DNA of 64,000 nucleotides from Maritimibacter alkaliphilus HTCC2654 (lineage in GTDB: Bacteria > Pseudomonadota > Alphaproteobacteria > Rhodobacterales > Rhodobacteraceae). The notes under the pieces were generated by a model, which was not told the origin of the DNA, made no database searches, and saw nothing but the letters and a program-made list of their open reading frames with translations. Made by a program: the position numbers and the translations under genes. Shown here in pieces: positions 18,736 through 27,425 of the stretch. Numbering within the stretch: position 1 is the stretch's first letter; every line of letters begins with the position of its first letter. Location of the stretch: positions 2,135,834-2,199,833 of the forward strand of contig NZ_CH902578.1 in assembly GCF_000152805.1 (NCBI RefSeq). Direction: 5' to 3'.

Positions 18736-19448
18736 CCGGACCTGCAAAGCGTCAGGGCTTCGTAATGCGCGAGCGGCGAGGCCGCTCGGAATGAAAACCC
18801 GACGAGCGATCCAAGCTCCCGCACCGCCTTGAGCATGAGGTGTTGGGCGATGAGCGGGCCGTGGGTGACGAGGCCCGGATACATCTCGACCTCGCGCGCA
18901 TAATCCAGATCGTAGTGAATCCGGTGGCCGTTGAAGGTGAGCGCCGAGTAGCGAAACAGCGTCGTCGTCGTGACCGAGACCTCTTCGCCCTGCTCATCGG
19001 CGGGGGCGGCACGGGTCACGGGCGCGGGCGCGCCCGGCGATGGGTCTTCGCGGTAGACGAGATCCTGAAACTCGCGGATGCAGAGCGTGCCGTCTTGCGA
19101 AATGTCGTGGCGCAGAGTGACGAACGCCAGCGGACCCGTGCGACCGTCTTTGCGGGTGGTTGTTTCGATGGACGACACCTTTTCCGCCGGGACGCCCGCG
19201 CGAAACGGCGCGGCGAATTCAAGCCGCCCACCGGCCCACATCCGGCGCGGCAGGCCCATGTCCGGGATCAACCCGACGCCGGTTTTCGGATGCCCGTCCC
19301 GGCCCAGCGCCTCGGCGGGCTGCGGTTCCCAGAAATAGATCTGGTGAAAGAAGGGCGGCAGCGCATCCCCCGCCGCGAACCGGTCCGGCAACCCAAGCGT
19401 CACCGCCAGCGCATTGGCGCGGGCCGGATCGACGACGTCCGAGATCAC
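18669..19448 (-). CDS. FAS1-like dehydratase / MaoC-like hot-dog hydratase
   Basis: This 259-residue protein fits the double-hot-dog FAS1-like dehydratase (HTD2, mesaconyl-C4-CoA hydratase type) family. It has an N-terminal hot-dog half with PPFFHQIYFWEP (about 31-42) and a C-terminal half with SALTFNGHRIHYD and the hydratase-like YPGLVTHGPLIAQ (about 196-208). It probably hydrates an unsaturated acyl-CoA. GTG 19448 is chosen because it overlaps the upstream FMN-reductase stop as GTGA. A longer in-frame reading extends antisense to that gene and is rejected. Confidence 0.8.
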   Translation of the reverse strand: MISDVVDPARANALAVTLGLPDRFAAGDALPPFFHQIYFWEPQPAEALGRDGHPKTGVGLIPDMGLPRRMWAGGRLEFAAPFRAGVPAEKVSSIETTTRKDGRTGPLAFVTLRHDISQDGTLCIREFQDLVYREDPSPGAPAPVTRAAPADEQGEEVSVTTTTLFRYSALTFNGHRIHYDLDYAREVEMYPGLVTHGPLIAQHLMLKAVRELGSLVGFSFRAASPLAHYEALTLCRSGQELWARAPDGRVVMEAVADAG

Positions 19449-19987
19449 TTTTCCACCTCGGCCCGCAGCTTTTCCATCAGCTGCGTCAGGAACTTGACCG
19501 ACACCTCGTCTTTCAGCTGACCATCCGCGCCGAACGCCTCGCTCGAATTTCCGATGAACACCTCGGGGCCATAGACGAGGTTCGACCGGAACGGCATCAT
19601 GCACAGGATCAGGTTGTGCATCATCCGCTCGCCGCCCGCACGCCCGTCCGACGCGGCGATCAGGCTGACCGGCTTGTCCGCCCACGGGTTGCCCTTGACC
19701 CGGCTCACCCAGTCGAGCGCGTTCTTCAGAACGCCGGGGATGTTCTTGTTGTACTCGGGCGACGAGATCACCACGGCATCCGCCGCGCCGATCTGTTCGT
19801 GCAGTTTGAGCACCGCGTCCGGAATGCCCGGCCCATCCTGAATGTCCTGATTGAACACGGGAAAGTCGATGTCGGCCTCGACGTAGTCGCAGGGACCGAA
19901 GGCGCGCGCGGCCTCCTTCAGCAGCAGCCGGTTGTTCGAGGCTTTACGCAGCGCGCCGGGAATGCCAAGCAGGATCGGGTCAGACAT
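19445..19987 (-). CDS. NADPH-dependent FMN reductase family protein
   Basis: This 180-residue flavodoxin-like protein has the FMN phosphate-binding pattern GIPGALRKASNNRLLL (about 8-23) and the SPEYNKNIPGVLKNALDWVSR motif (about 75-95) typical of the NADPH-dependent FMN/chromate/quinone reductase family. It probably reduces quinones or other electrophiles with two electrons. It is translationally coupled to the downstream dehydratase (GTGA overlap) and divergent from the acetolactate-synthase-like gene. Confidence 0.9.
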   Translation of the reverse strand: MSDPILLGIPGALRKASNNRLLLKEAARAFGPCDYVEADIDFPVFNQDIQDGPGIPDAVLKLHEQIGAADAVVISSPEYNKNIPGVLKNALDWVSRVKGNPWADKPVSLIAASDGRAGGERMMHNLILCMMPFRSNLVYGPEVFIGNSSEAFGADGQLKDEVSVKFLTQLMEKLRAEVEK

Positions 19988-20057
19988 ATGCTCTCCTGTC
20001 GTTTCTGTCTTGGTAGGAAACGAGGCGGCGCGGGGGAAGGTTCAAAAAGAGGTGCCC

Positions 20058-21695
20058 ATGCGTCACGGCGGCCAGATTCTCGTCGATCAGCTCAAGATAC
20101 AAGGCGTGCGGCGGGTGTTTTCCGTGCCGGGCGAAAGCTTCCTCGCCGCGCTGGACGGGCTGTATCAGTCGGGGATCGAGAACGTCGTCTGCCGGCAGGA
20201 GGGCGGGGCCGCGATCATGGCCGAGGCGCATGGGAAACTGACCGGCAAGCCGGGGGTGTTGTTCGTCACACGCGGGCCGGGGGCGACGAACGCGTCGTCC
20301 GGCATCCACGTGGCGAAACACGATTCGACGCCGATGGTCGTGTTCGTCGGGCAGGTGGCGCGGGATCACCGCGACCGCGATGCGTTTCAGGAGGTGGACT
20401 ACGTCCAGATGTTCCAAGGCCTCGCCAAATGGGTGGCCGAGGTGAACCAGACCGAGCGGCTGCCGGAATATATCTCGCGTGCGTTCCATGTCGCGCAGTC
20501 CGGTCGGCCGGGGCCAGTGGTGCTGGCCCTGCCGGAAGACATGCTGTCGGCCACCGCCGAGGTTGCCGACATTGCCGCGCGGGCCGAGGTTCCGGTGGCT
20601 GTCGCGCCGGAGACCGTGGGGGCCGTCGCCGCGCTGCTGGACGAGGCCGCGCGCCCGCTGGTCATCGCGGGCGGGCCGGGCTGGTCGGACCGGGCAGCGA
20701 CGGATCTGGAGGCCTTCGCAGAGGCGCAGGGCATCCCCGTTGCGCTGTCGTTCAGGCGGCAGGACTACATGGACAACGGACATGCGAATTACGTGGGGGA
20801 CTTGTCGGTCGGGATGCGGCCGGGGCTGAAGCGGGCGCTGGACGAGGCCGATCTTCTGTTGGTGCTGGGGTCGCGTTTCGGCGACATCACATCGAACGCC
20901 TATGCCCGCACGCCGGGTGCGCCGGGGCCGCGTATCGTCCATGTGCACCCGGACCCGGACGAGGTCGGGCAGGTCTATCGCCCGGACCTGAGCGTCCCGG
21001 CGGCGGCCCCCGCGATGCTGGCCGCTCTGGCCCGGCTGGACGGCACCCGGCGCAACGACCGTGCCGACTGGACCGCATCGCTCCGGGCCGATTACGAGGC
21101 CTATGTGCAACCGGTCGAGACGCCGGGCGCGGTCAAGCTGGAACAGGTGGTGCTGACGCTTCAGGACATGATCCCCGAAGGCGCGGCGCTGACGAACGGG
21201 GCGGGCAATTTCAACATCTGGCTGCATCGGTATTTCCGGTTCTCCCGCCGGAACCGCTATCTCGGCGCGACCTCGGGCAGCATGGGCTATGGATTTCCGG
21301 CGGCCATCGCGGCGGCGCTGGAGACCGGGCGACCGTCGATCTGCTGGGCCGGGGACGGCGACTTCCAGATGACGCTGAACGAAATGTCGACAGCGGTGCA
21401 ACATGGCGCGCAGGTGGTGGTGCTGGTGGCAAACAACGGCCGCTACGGCACGATCCGCGCGCATCAGGAACGGGCCTATCCGGGGCGCGTGTCTGGCACC
21501 GATCTTGCGGCACCCGACTTCGCCGCGCTGGCGCGCGCCTATGGCGGCTTCGGCGCGATGGTGGCAGCGCAGGAGGATTTCGCGCCCGCCTTCGAGGCCG
21601 CCCTCGCCTCGGGTGGGCTCGCGGTCATCGACCTGAAGCTCGACCCCGAGGCGCTCACCCCCGGCCAGACGCTGACCGAGGTGCGCGGCTTCTGA
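20058..21695 (+). CDS. Thiamine pyrophosphate-dependent enzyme, acetolactate-synthase-like
   Basis: This 545-residue protein has the three-domain layout of the AHAS/POX family. The catalytic Glu lies in VCRQEGGAA (about 48-56), GPGATNASSG follows (about 75-84), and the TPP-Mg motif GDGDFQMTLNEMSTAVQ...NN is at about 434-462. It differs from true IlvB in length and neighbours, and no ilvH-type small subunit is next to it. It may decarboxylate or condense a 2-oxo acid; the substrate is unknown. ATG 20058 follows AAAGAGGTG. A hairpin repeat cluster follows the stop. Confidence 0.85.
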   Translation: MRHGGQILVDQLKIQGVRRVFSVPGESFLAALDGLYQSGIENVVCRQEGGAAIMAEAHGKLTGKPGVLFVTRGPGATNASSGIHVAKHDSTPMVVFVGQVARDHRDRDAFQEVDYVQMFQGLAKWVAEVNQTERLPEYISRAFHVAQSGRPGPVVLALPEDMLSATAEVADIAARAEVPVAVAPETVGAVAALLDEAARPLVIAGGPGWSDRAATDLEAFAEAQGIPVALSFRRQDYMDNGHANYVGDLSVGMRPGLKRALDEADLLLVLGSRFGDITSNAYARTPGAPGPRIVHVHPDPDEVGQVYRPDLSVPAAAPAMLAALARLDGTRRNDRADWTASLRADYEAYVQPVETPGAVKLEQVVLTLQDMIPEGAALTNGAGNFNIWLHRYFRFSRRNRYLGATSGSMGYGFPAAIAAALETGRPSICWAGDGDFQMTLNEMSTAVQHGAQVVVLVANNGRYGTIRAHQERAYPGRVSGTDLAAPDFAALARAYGGFGAMVAAQEDFAPAFEAALASGGLAVIDLKLDPEALTPGQTLTEVRGF

Positions 21696-21706
21696 GCTGA
21701 TGAGGG

Positions 21707-21735
21707 GTTGCGCCGCGGCTCCGCCGCGTCGCAAC
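21707..21735. repeat. Strong inverted repeat after the TPP enzyme gene
   Basis: GTTGCG (21707-21712) pairs with CGCAAC (21730-21735), with CCGCGG/CCGCGT nested inside. It is a GC-rich hairpin without a U tract, 12 bases past the stop codon, and could slow or terminate transcription. Confidence 0.5.
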
Positions 21736-21795
21736 GGGCCTCGCTTCGCTCGGCGGGGCGCTTGCCCAAGGTCAGCGCATGGGTGGCAAAGGTCG

Positions 21796-21860
21796 AGGGG
21801 GGCTGTCTGCCCCCCGCGCGCTTTGCGCGCTCCCCCCGAAGGTTTCTTGAAACAGAGAAG
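21796..21860 (-). repeat. Intergenic hairpin repeat, copy B
   Basis: Read on the minus strand this begins CTTCTCTGTTTCAAGAAACC, then TTCGGGGGGAGCGCGC and the hairpin GGGGGGCAGACAGCCCCCC. It is nearly identical to copy A at 10.72 kb, with differences mainly in the small inner arm. It is head-to-head with copy C, 21 bases apart. Confidence 0.75.
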
Positions 21861-21881
21861 CAGGACGGGCGGCGCTTTCCC

Positions 21882-21936
21882 CTTCTCTGTTTCTAAAAAC
21901 CTCGGAGGGGGTCTGGGGGAGGCTGGCCTCCCCCAG
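21882..21936 (+). repeat. Intergenic hairpin repeat, copy C
   Basis: It begins CTTCTCTGTTTCTAAAAACC, then TCGGAGGGGG and the hairpin CTGGGGGAGGCTGGCCTCCCC (about 21913-21934). The left block is shared with copies A, B and D; the hairpin arms differ in sequence but keep the structure. It is the mirror partner of copy B in the gap before the minus-strand gene at 21971. Confidence 0.7.
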
Positions 21937-21970
21937 CGGGTCGACCGGGCGCAAGCCCGGGCGAAATACT

Positions 21971-22342
21971 TCAGGAGGTCTCGACGCAGTGGCGGCGGAA
22001 GGCGCGTTTCAGCATGTCGAGCTCGGCGCGCAGAAGCTCCATCTCGGCGCGGAAATCCTCGTCCAGCGGCTGACCGGTGACGACCGTGAAGCTTGCGAGC
22101 CGTTCGTCGGTCGCCTTGTTCGCGATCAGGAAGGTCTGCACGCCTTCCGACAAAAGTTCGGCGGGGATCGGGACGGCGACGCGGAACTGGCCTTCGACCT
22201 CGGGATCTTCGCGCAGGGTCGCGCCCTCGATGCCCTGTCCGTTATGCGTGACGGTGATGTCGGGCGGCGTGTCGGCCCCGGTCAGCACCCCCTCCCATAC
22301 GCCCGCGTGAATGCGCGTCTTGGTCAGCACGATCTCGGCCAT
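21971..22342 (-). CDS. Conserved protein of unknown function
   Basis: This 123-residue protein has an N-terminal beta-rich stretch (about 1-85) and a C-terminal amphipathic helix rich in Glu, Leu and Arg (about 94-118) that could form a coiled coil. There is no signal peptide or membrane segment. It follows the 257-residue gene by a single base on the same strand, so they are almost surely co-transcribed. I recognise no named family; both look like lineage-restricted Rhodobacterales proteins. Confidence 0.75.
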   Translation of the reverse strand: MAEIVLTKTRIHAGVWEGVLTGADTPPDITVTHNGQGIEGATLREDPEVEGQFRVAVPIPAELLSEGVQTFLIANKATDERLASFTVVTGQPLDEDFRAEMELLRAELDMLKRAFRRHCVETS

Positions 22343-22343
22343 C

Positions 22344-23117
22344 TTACACCTCCGCCCGCGGGCGGCGTGAGAAGTTCACGTCCCGCAGCATCACCTGGTT
22401 CATTTCCGGCCCCTCGAAGATCAGGTCGACCCAGGCCCGCTCCACCCGCTTTTCGTTGAGCTTGGTGTAGGCGAGGTCGAAGTCGACCGAAAGCTCCCGG
22501 TCCGACAGGGGCAGTTCGCGCACCATCTGTTCGGTGTTGGGTCCGTGCTGGATGTTGAGGCGCGCGAAGATTTCCAAGGGCTTTTCGGTTTCCACCACAG
22601 CGTTCATGCGGATCAGGTGCTTGCGCCCCAGCGCCCGCATCGCGCTTTCCGGCAGATCGACGACCAGCGACAGGAACGAGCCGTCGAATTGGAACACATC
22701 CATACGCAACCCATAGGGGGCGAGGTCGTCCTCATGCGTGTTGCGAAGCTGGCGGACGGTGAGTTCCGAGATCCGGCAGTCGTGGAAGATCTTCACCTCG
22801 TCGCCGAAGCCGGTCTTGCTTTCCACCGCGGCCTGACCGGGCGGGAAGATCGGGCCGCGCCACAGCTCGGGCCGCCACGACCAATCGGAGTGGAGCGGTT
22901 TGGAAAACGCGTTCGACCCGATGAGGGGAAGCGCGAGGCGGCCGTTCGAGACGTAGAGCAGCCGGTCGGTGACCTGCCGAAGCTCCAACGCGCGCAGGCG
23001 GACCCGGCGCAGGCGGTCGAGGCCCAAGTCATCCGCCGCCGCTGCGATCTTGCGCCAGCGTCGCATGACGAGGTGATGGAGCATCGCATCGAAGGGGCCG
23101 AAGGCGCGGTTGGACAT
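22344..23117 (-). CDS. Conserved protein of unknown function, possibly DUF6478
   Basis: This 257-residue soluble protein has no signal or membrane segment. It is rich in Arg at the N-terminus and has a beta-rich central part (about 65-215) with the WSWRPELWRGP segment near residue 80. From memory it may belong to the Rhodobacteraceae DUF6478 family, but I cannot confirm this. It heads a two-gene unit with the 123-residue protein. A near-palindrome lies 6 bases upstream of its start. Confidence 0.75.
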   Translation of the reverse strand: MSNRAFGPFDAMLHHLVMRRWRKIAAAADDLGLDRLRRVRLRALELRQVTDRLLYVSNGRLALPLIGSNAFSKPLHSDWSWRPELWRGPIFPPGQAAVESKTGFGDEVKIFHDCRISELTVRQLRNTHEDDLAPYGLRMDVFQFDGSFLSLVVDLPESAMRALGRKHLIRMNAVVETEKPLEIFARLNIQHGPNTEQMVRELPLSDRELSVDFDLAYTKLNEKRVERAWVDLIFEGPEMNQVMLRDVNFSRRPRAEV

Positions 23118-23122
23118 CGGTT

Positions 23123-23145
23123 ATTGTTTACCTTTCGTGAACAAT
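23123..23145 (-). promoter_or_regulatory. Near-palindrome just upstream of the DUF6478-like gene
   Basis: ATTGTTTAC and GTGAACAAT (plus-strand order) form 9-base arms with one mismatch around a 5-base loop, ending 6 bases before the minus-strand ATG. On the transcript this is a hairpin whose loop carries GAAAG, so it could be an operator or could affect ribosome access. Confidence 0.35.
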
Positions 23146-23172
23146 GGCGTCATCTACACCAGAATTATTGAC

Positions 23173-23844
23173 CTAAAGCAAACGGTTGAGAAGGCTGCGA
23201 AGGCCCTTGTCGCCGGTGGACACACCCGTTTCTGACGGCGACGCGGAGCCGGATTTCGGCGAGGCCCGGCGCACCGCCTTGGTGAAGGCGAGCAGGAGCG
23301 ACTTGCCGGTCGCCGGGTCGAGCGGGGTGGCGGCGGTGCCGGACACGGTGAGCGTGACTAGTGCACCGGACTGCGGAAAGACCGCGCGCCAGTAATCTTC
23401 GGACAGGTCGATGGTGTCGCCGTCGCGGGCGCGGATCACCAAAAGGTCGTCGGTCTGTTCGAAAGACGCCACCGAGACGCGGTCGGATGATCCGCTGCGC
23501 GAGAGCGTGGCTTTTCCCTCCGGTCCCCGCAGAATGTCGGCAAGCGCCGCCATCTGGTTCGGGCCGAGGTCACCCGCACCGGGCGCGACCGCTGCCGTCA
23601 GAACCGCAGGGGCGACCGGGTTCGGCCCCGCCCCTTCGATCCCCGGACAGGTGCCGTAAAGCAGGAAGGCGCCCGATGGGCCTTCGCGCCGTTGCGTGGG
23701 GTCGAGGCAGTAGCCGCGCGGCGCGGCGATCACGACCTGACCGCCGAAGACAGGTGTCCCGGCCCCCGATCCCGCGGTCTGGCCGGCACAACCGGCCAGC
23801 AGAAACACGGCCGCGACCAGCCCTGATTTCGCGCGCATCGTCAT
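23173..23844 (-). CDS. Predicted lipoprotein, function unknown
   Basis: This protein of about 223 residues has a signal and lipobox VFLLAGCAGQ (Cys about 18), so it is a probable lipoprotein. A central segment reads GYCLDPTQRREGPSGAFLLYGTC in two parts, with two Cys that may pair. The start is taken at MTMRAK (23844); the ATG at 23838 is equally possible. A long in-frame upstream extension crosses the divergent CPBP gene and is rejected. I recognise no family. Confidence 0.75.
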   Translation of the reverse strand: MTMRAKSGLVAAVFLLAGCAGQTAGSGAGTPVFGGQVVIAAPRGYCLDPTQRREGPSGAFLLYGTCPGIEGAGPNPVAPAVLTAAVAPGAGDLGPNQMAALADILRGPEGKATLSRSGSSDRVSVASFEQTDDLLVIRARDGDTIDLSEDYWRAVFPQSGALVTLTVSGTAATPLDPATGKSLLLAFTKAVRRASPKSGSASPSETGVSTGDKGLRSLLNRLL

Positions 23845-23962
23845 GCTTTTCGTCCCGGAACCATGAGGCGACGGGATAGGTCGCGCGGCGGTGCGATGCA
23901 AGCCGACCTTGTGACCGGTGATGTGTTCACTATGTTCGTGAAACGAGAACGCGGAGTGATGA

Positions 23963-24877
23963 ATGCAGGATTTCTGGTCCCCAGCCCTGCCGAAAGTGCA
24001 GATCTGGCGCACGGCGCTGGGCTTCGTTCTGCTGATCGCGATGTTCTTCGCGGCCACCTTCGCGCTGTTCGAGGTCGGGTCACGGCTGATCTCGTCCGAC
24101 CCGGCCACCATGCTGGGCGGTGGCAATCCGGCGAGCGCGTCGATCTTCTTCGCGACGTTCATCGGGTTCCACATCGGCTTGCTGATCGTCCTGCCGCTTT
24201 TGCACAAGCGAAGCTACCCGACGCTGTTCGGGCCGACCCGGCGGCTGAACCTGCGCCATTTCGCGATCGGGACCGCGGTGACGCTTGCGCTTGCGACCTT
24301 CCTTTACGGCGTGATGTTCGTCGAGCGGGTGTTCCTGCCCGATGGTGTCGAACCGACGGTGCGCCAGATCAGGCCGCTGTCCGACTGGCTGGTCTGGCTT
24401 GTCCCGGCCATCGTTCTGATCTTTCTGCAAACCTTCGCGGAAGAAGCGCTGTTTCGCGGCTACCTGCTGCAACAACTGCGTGCGCGGTTCGCCAGCGTGT
24501 TCGTCTGGGCCGTGCTGCCGTCGTTCATCTTCGGTCTGCTGCACTTCGACGCGTCGACATATGGCACGATGAACGCGCTCGCCTATGTCATCAACACGAC
24601 CACGACCGGCATTCTCCTGTGTCTCATCACGATCCGCACCGGCAACCTCGGCGCGGCGGCGGGGCTGCATTTCGGGAACAACGCGGCGCTCATCATGATC
24701 GGCATCGACGGCAATCTCGACGGCTTCTCGCTGTTCGTCGTGGGGATGGAGCTGGAGTCGGGCTATACCGCCTATTCCATCCTCAGCCAGACCGCGTTCA
24801 CGCTGGTTCTGTTCACGATCTGGTGGTTCTGGATGAACCGCCGGGACAAGATTGCAAAGGCGGGCCTCCCGGCATAG
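23963..24877 (+). CDS. CPBP family intramembrane metalloprotease (CAAX/abortive-infection type)
   Basis: This 304-residue membrane protein has about eight hydrophobic helices and the CPBP motifs: EEALFRGYLLQ (Glu159, Glu160, Arg164), the HFD motif (about 193) and a later HFGNN (about 234). These residues form the metal-dependent active site in Rce1-like proteases. The substrate is unknown; members process prenylated proteins, bacteriocins or other membrane proteins. It is followed 30 bases later by accD on the same strand, with no obvious functional link. Confidence 0.87.
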   Translation: MQDFWSPALPKVQIWRTALGFVLLIAMFFAATFALFEVGSRLISSDPATMLGGGNPASASIFFATFIGFHIGLLIVLPLLHKRSYPTLFGPTRRLNLRHFAIGTAVTLALATFLYGVMFVERVFLPDGVEPTVRQIRPLSDWLVWLVPAIVLIFLQTFAEEALFRGYLLQQLRARFASVFVWAVLPSFIFGLLHFDASTYGTMNALAYVINTTTTGILLCLITIRTGNLGAAAGLHFGNNAALIMIGIDGNLDGFSLFVVGMELESGYTAYSILSQTAFTLVLFTIWWFWMNRRDKIAKAGLPA

Positions 24878-24907
24878 GTAGGGCGCGAACGTGGCAAGGA
24901 AGGCGCG

Positions 24908-25909
24908 ATGAACTGGATTTCCAACTACGTCCGGCCCCGGATCAACTCGCTGTTTTCGCGGCGGGAGGTGCCGGAGAACCTGTGGATCAAGTGCCCCGAA
25001 TGCGGGACCATGCTGTTTCACCGGGAGCTGTCGGACAATCTGAATGTCTGTTCCAACTGCGATCACCACATGGCGATCACCCCGCGCGAACGCTTTGCCA
25101 AGCTCTTTGACGGCGGCACCTTCGCCGAGGTGAGCGTGCCCGCGCCGATCGACGATCCGCTCAAGTTCAAGGATCAGAAGAAATACCCCGACCGGATGAA
25201 GGCCGCGCAGAAGGCCACCGGCGAGAAAGAGGCGATGCTGGTCGCCGAGGGCGAGATCGGGCGCACGCCCATCGTCGCGGCCTGTCAGGACTTTTCATTC
25301 ATGGGCGGCTCGATGGGGATGTACGTGGGCAACGCCATCATCGCCGCCGCCGAACGGGCGGTGAAGCTGAAGCGCCCGCTCGTCCTGTTCTCCGCCGCCG
25401 GGGGTGCGCGGATGCAGGAGGGTATCCTGAGCCTCATGCAGATGCCGCGCACGACGGTCGCCGTGCAGATGCTGAAGGAAGCGGGGCTGCCGTATATCGT
25501 CGTTCTGACCCATCCGACCACGGGCGGTGTGACCGCGTCCTACGCGATGCTGGGCGACGTGCAGATTTCCGAGCCGAACGCGCTGATCTGTTTCGCGGGC
25601 CCCCGCGTGATCGAACAGACGATCCGCGAGAAGCTGCCGGAAGGGTTCCAGCGGGCCGAATATCTGCTCGACCACGGGATGCTCGACCGGGTGACGCATC
25701 GCAAGGAGTTGCGCGAAGAGCTGATTACGATCCTGCGGATGCTTCTGGGTCAGGGGCCTGCGGTGCGCGGCGATCTGCCCGCGCCGGAGCCGAAAAAGGC
25801 CGACGCCAAGGCCGAGCCGAAACCTGCCCCCAAGCCGCAGGCAAAGGCTGAACCGGCCAAGCCCGCGCCGCAGAAGACCGCGCCACCCAAAGAGGCGCCG
25901 AAGAAGTGA
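24908..25909 (+). CDS. accD: Acetyl-CoA carboxylase carboxyltransferase subunit beta
   Basis: This 333-residue protein has the AccD zinc ribbon CPECG...CSNC (about 29-51) and the carboxyltransferase core with [24 protein letters not shown] and [14 protein letters not shown]. It makes malonyl-CoA with AccA for fatty-acid synthesis. After the core (about residue 288) there is a Pro/Ala/Lys-rich tail of about 45 residues. The stop overlaps the folC start as GTGA, the widespread accD-folC arrangement. Confidence 0.96.
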   Translation: MNWISNYVRPRINSLFSRREVPENLWIKCPECGTMLFHRELSDNLNVCSNCDHHMAITPRERFAKLFDGGTFAEVSVPAPIDDPLKFKDQKKYPDRMKAAQKATGEKEAMLVAEGEIGRTPIVAACQDFSFMGGSMGMYVGNAIIAAAERAVKLKRPLVLFSAAGGARMQEGILSLMQMPRTTVAVQMLKEAGLPYIVVLTHPTTGGVTASYAMLGDVQISEPNALICFAGPRVIEQTIREKLPEGFQRAEYLLDHGMLDRVTHRKELREELITILRMLLGQGPAVRGDLPAPEPKKADAKAEPKPAPKPQAKAEPAKPAPQKTAPPKEAPKK

Positions 25910-27177
25910 GCAAGGCAGGCTCGGACGTCATCCTCGACCGGATGATGTCGCTTCACCCCAAGGTGATCGACCTGACGCTTGACCGTGTCTGGCGGCTGCT
26001 TGCGGCGTTGGATCACCCGGAGCGGCGTCTGCCACCCGTCATCCATATCGCCGGGACCAACGGCAAGGGATCGACGCTGGCCATGCTGCGGGCCGGGCTG
26101 GAGGGGGCGGGCAAGACCTGCCATGCCTATACCTCGCCCCACCTCGCCCGGTTTCACGAACGCATCCGCCTTGCAGGTGAGTTGATCTCGGAAGATCATC
26201 TGACCGAGGTGCTGGACCGCTGTTACGCGGCGAACGGCGGCGAGAGCATCACGTATTTCGAGATTACGACGGTCGCGGGGCTGCTCGCCTTTTCCGAAAC
26301 CCCGGCGGATTACACGCTGCTCGAGGTCGGGCTTGGCGGACGGCTGGACGCGACGAACGTGATCGCGCCGGAACTGACGGTCATCACGCCGGTCTCGATC
26401 GACCACACGCAATTTCTGGGCGACACGCTCGCCGCCATCGCGGGCGAAAAGGCTGGGATCATCAAGCGTGGCGTGCCCTGCGTCGTCGGGCCCCAGCAAC
26501 CCGAGGCGCTCGAGGTGATCGAGGCCACGGCGGAGCGGCTCGGTGCCCCGCTGCTCGTCCACGGCCAGCATTGGCAGGTCTGGGAAGAACGTGGTCGGCT
26601 GATCTATCAGGATGAAAGCGGCCTGCTCGACCTGCCCCGGCCTGCCCTGTTGGGCGAGCATCAGATCATGAACGCGGGCGCGGCGCTGGCAGGGCTGCGC
26701 GCGCTCGGCTTTGGCGAAGAGGCCTGCGAGGCGGCGATGACCAACGCGACTTGGCCCGCGCGGATGCAGCGACTGCGCGAGGGGCCATTGGTCGAGGCCG
26801 CCGGAAGCGCCGAACTCTGGCTCGACGGCGGGCACAACCCGGCGGCGGGCGAGGCTCTGGCAAAGGCGCTCGCCTCCATGACCGACCGACCTTTGCATCT
26901 GATCTGCGGCATGTTGAACACCAAGGATATCACCGGGTTCATGCGCCCTCTGGCCGATGTCGCGAAAGACTTGCGGGCGGTGTCGATCCCCGGCGAGGCC
27001 GCGACCCTGAGCGGTGAGGAAACGGCCGCATTCGCACGTGGCGCAGGGCTTGACGCGCGCACCGCCCCGGACGTGGGCACGGCGATCCGCGAGATCGTCG
27101 CCAATGACGCGCACGCCCGCATTCTGATCTGCGGCTCGCTGTATCTGGCGGGCGCCATTCTCCGGGAAAACGGCTGA
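25906..27177 (+). CDS. folC: Bifunctional dihydrofolate synthase/folylpolyglutamate synthase
   Basis: This 423-residue Mur-ligase-fold protein has the P-loop GTNGKGST (about 49-56), [13 protein letters not shown], the ADATNVI-type stretch in [10 protein letters not shown], and [13 protein letters not shown] (about 306-318). It adds glutamate to dihydropteroate and to reduced folates. It starts at GTG 25906, overlapping accD by four bases, so it is probably translationally coupled to it. Confidence 0.95.
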   Translation: MSKAGSDVILDRMMSLHPKVIDLTLDRVWRLLAALDHPERRLPPVIHIAGTNGKGSTLAMLRAGLEGAGKTCHAYTSPHLARFHERIRLAGELISEDHLTEVLDRCYAANGGESITYFEITTVAGLLAFSETPADYTLLEVGLGGRLDATNVIAPELTVITPVSIDHTQFLGDTLAAIAGEKAGIIKRGVPCVVGPQQPEALEVIEATAERLGAPLLVHGQHWQVWEERGRLIYQDESGLLDLPRPALLGEHQIMNAGAALAGLRALGFGEEACEAAMTNATWPARMQRLREGPLVEAAGSAELWLDGGHNPAAGEALAKALASMTDRPLHLICGMLNTKDITGFMRPLADVAKDLRAVSIPGEAATLSGEETAAFARGAGLDARTAPDVGTAIREIVANDAHARILICGSLYLAGAILRENG

Positions 27178-27300
27178 GATCTGTGGCGAAAATGACTCGC
27201 CCCGCCTAATTCTTCGGGCGCGTTTCGGGCCGGTTTTGTCCTCGAGCCGCTTCAAGCGACTGGCACGACTCACTTTTTCGACCGTTTCCGCCCTGCGCTG

Positions 27301-27337
27301 CGAATCACACGAAATATTGACCGATTCGGGTGATTCG
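27301..27337. promoter_or_regulatory. Inverted repeat upstream of the rhodanese gene
   Basis: CGAATCAC (27301-27308) is the exact reverse complement of GTGATTCG (27330-27337), with a 21-base spacer that contains another GATTCG. It lies in the 248-base gap before the rhodanese ATG and could be a regulator site or hairpin. The rest of the gap shows no gene. Confidence 0.3.
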
Positions 27338-27425
27338 CCCAAGATGTTGAACATTCAGGACGATGCCGGGCTGCCACCCGGCGGCATTTAACCTGTCGAG
27401 CAGGACAGGAACAGGGGGACAAACG

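Noticed and set aside
24908-27177. Possible fusion of accD and folC
   Set aside because: The GTGA overlap gives separate frames; both genes have complete families and lengths.
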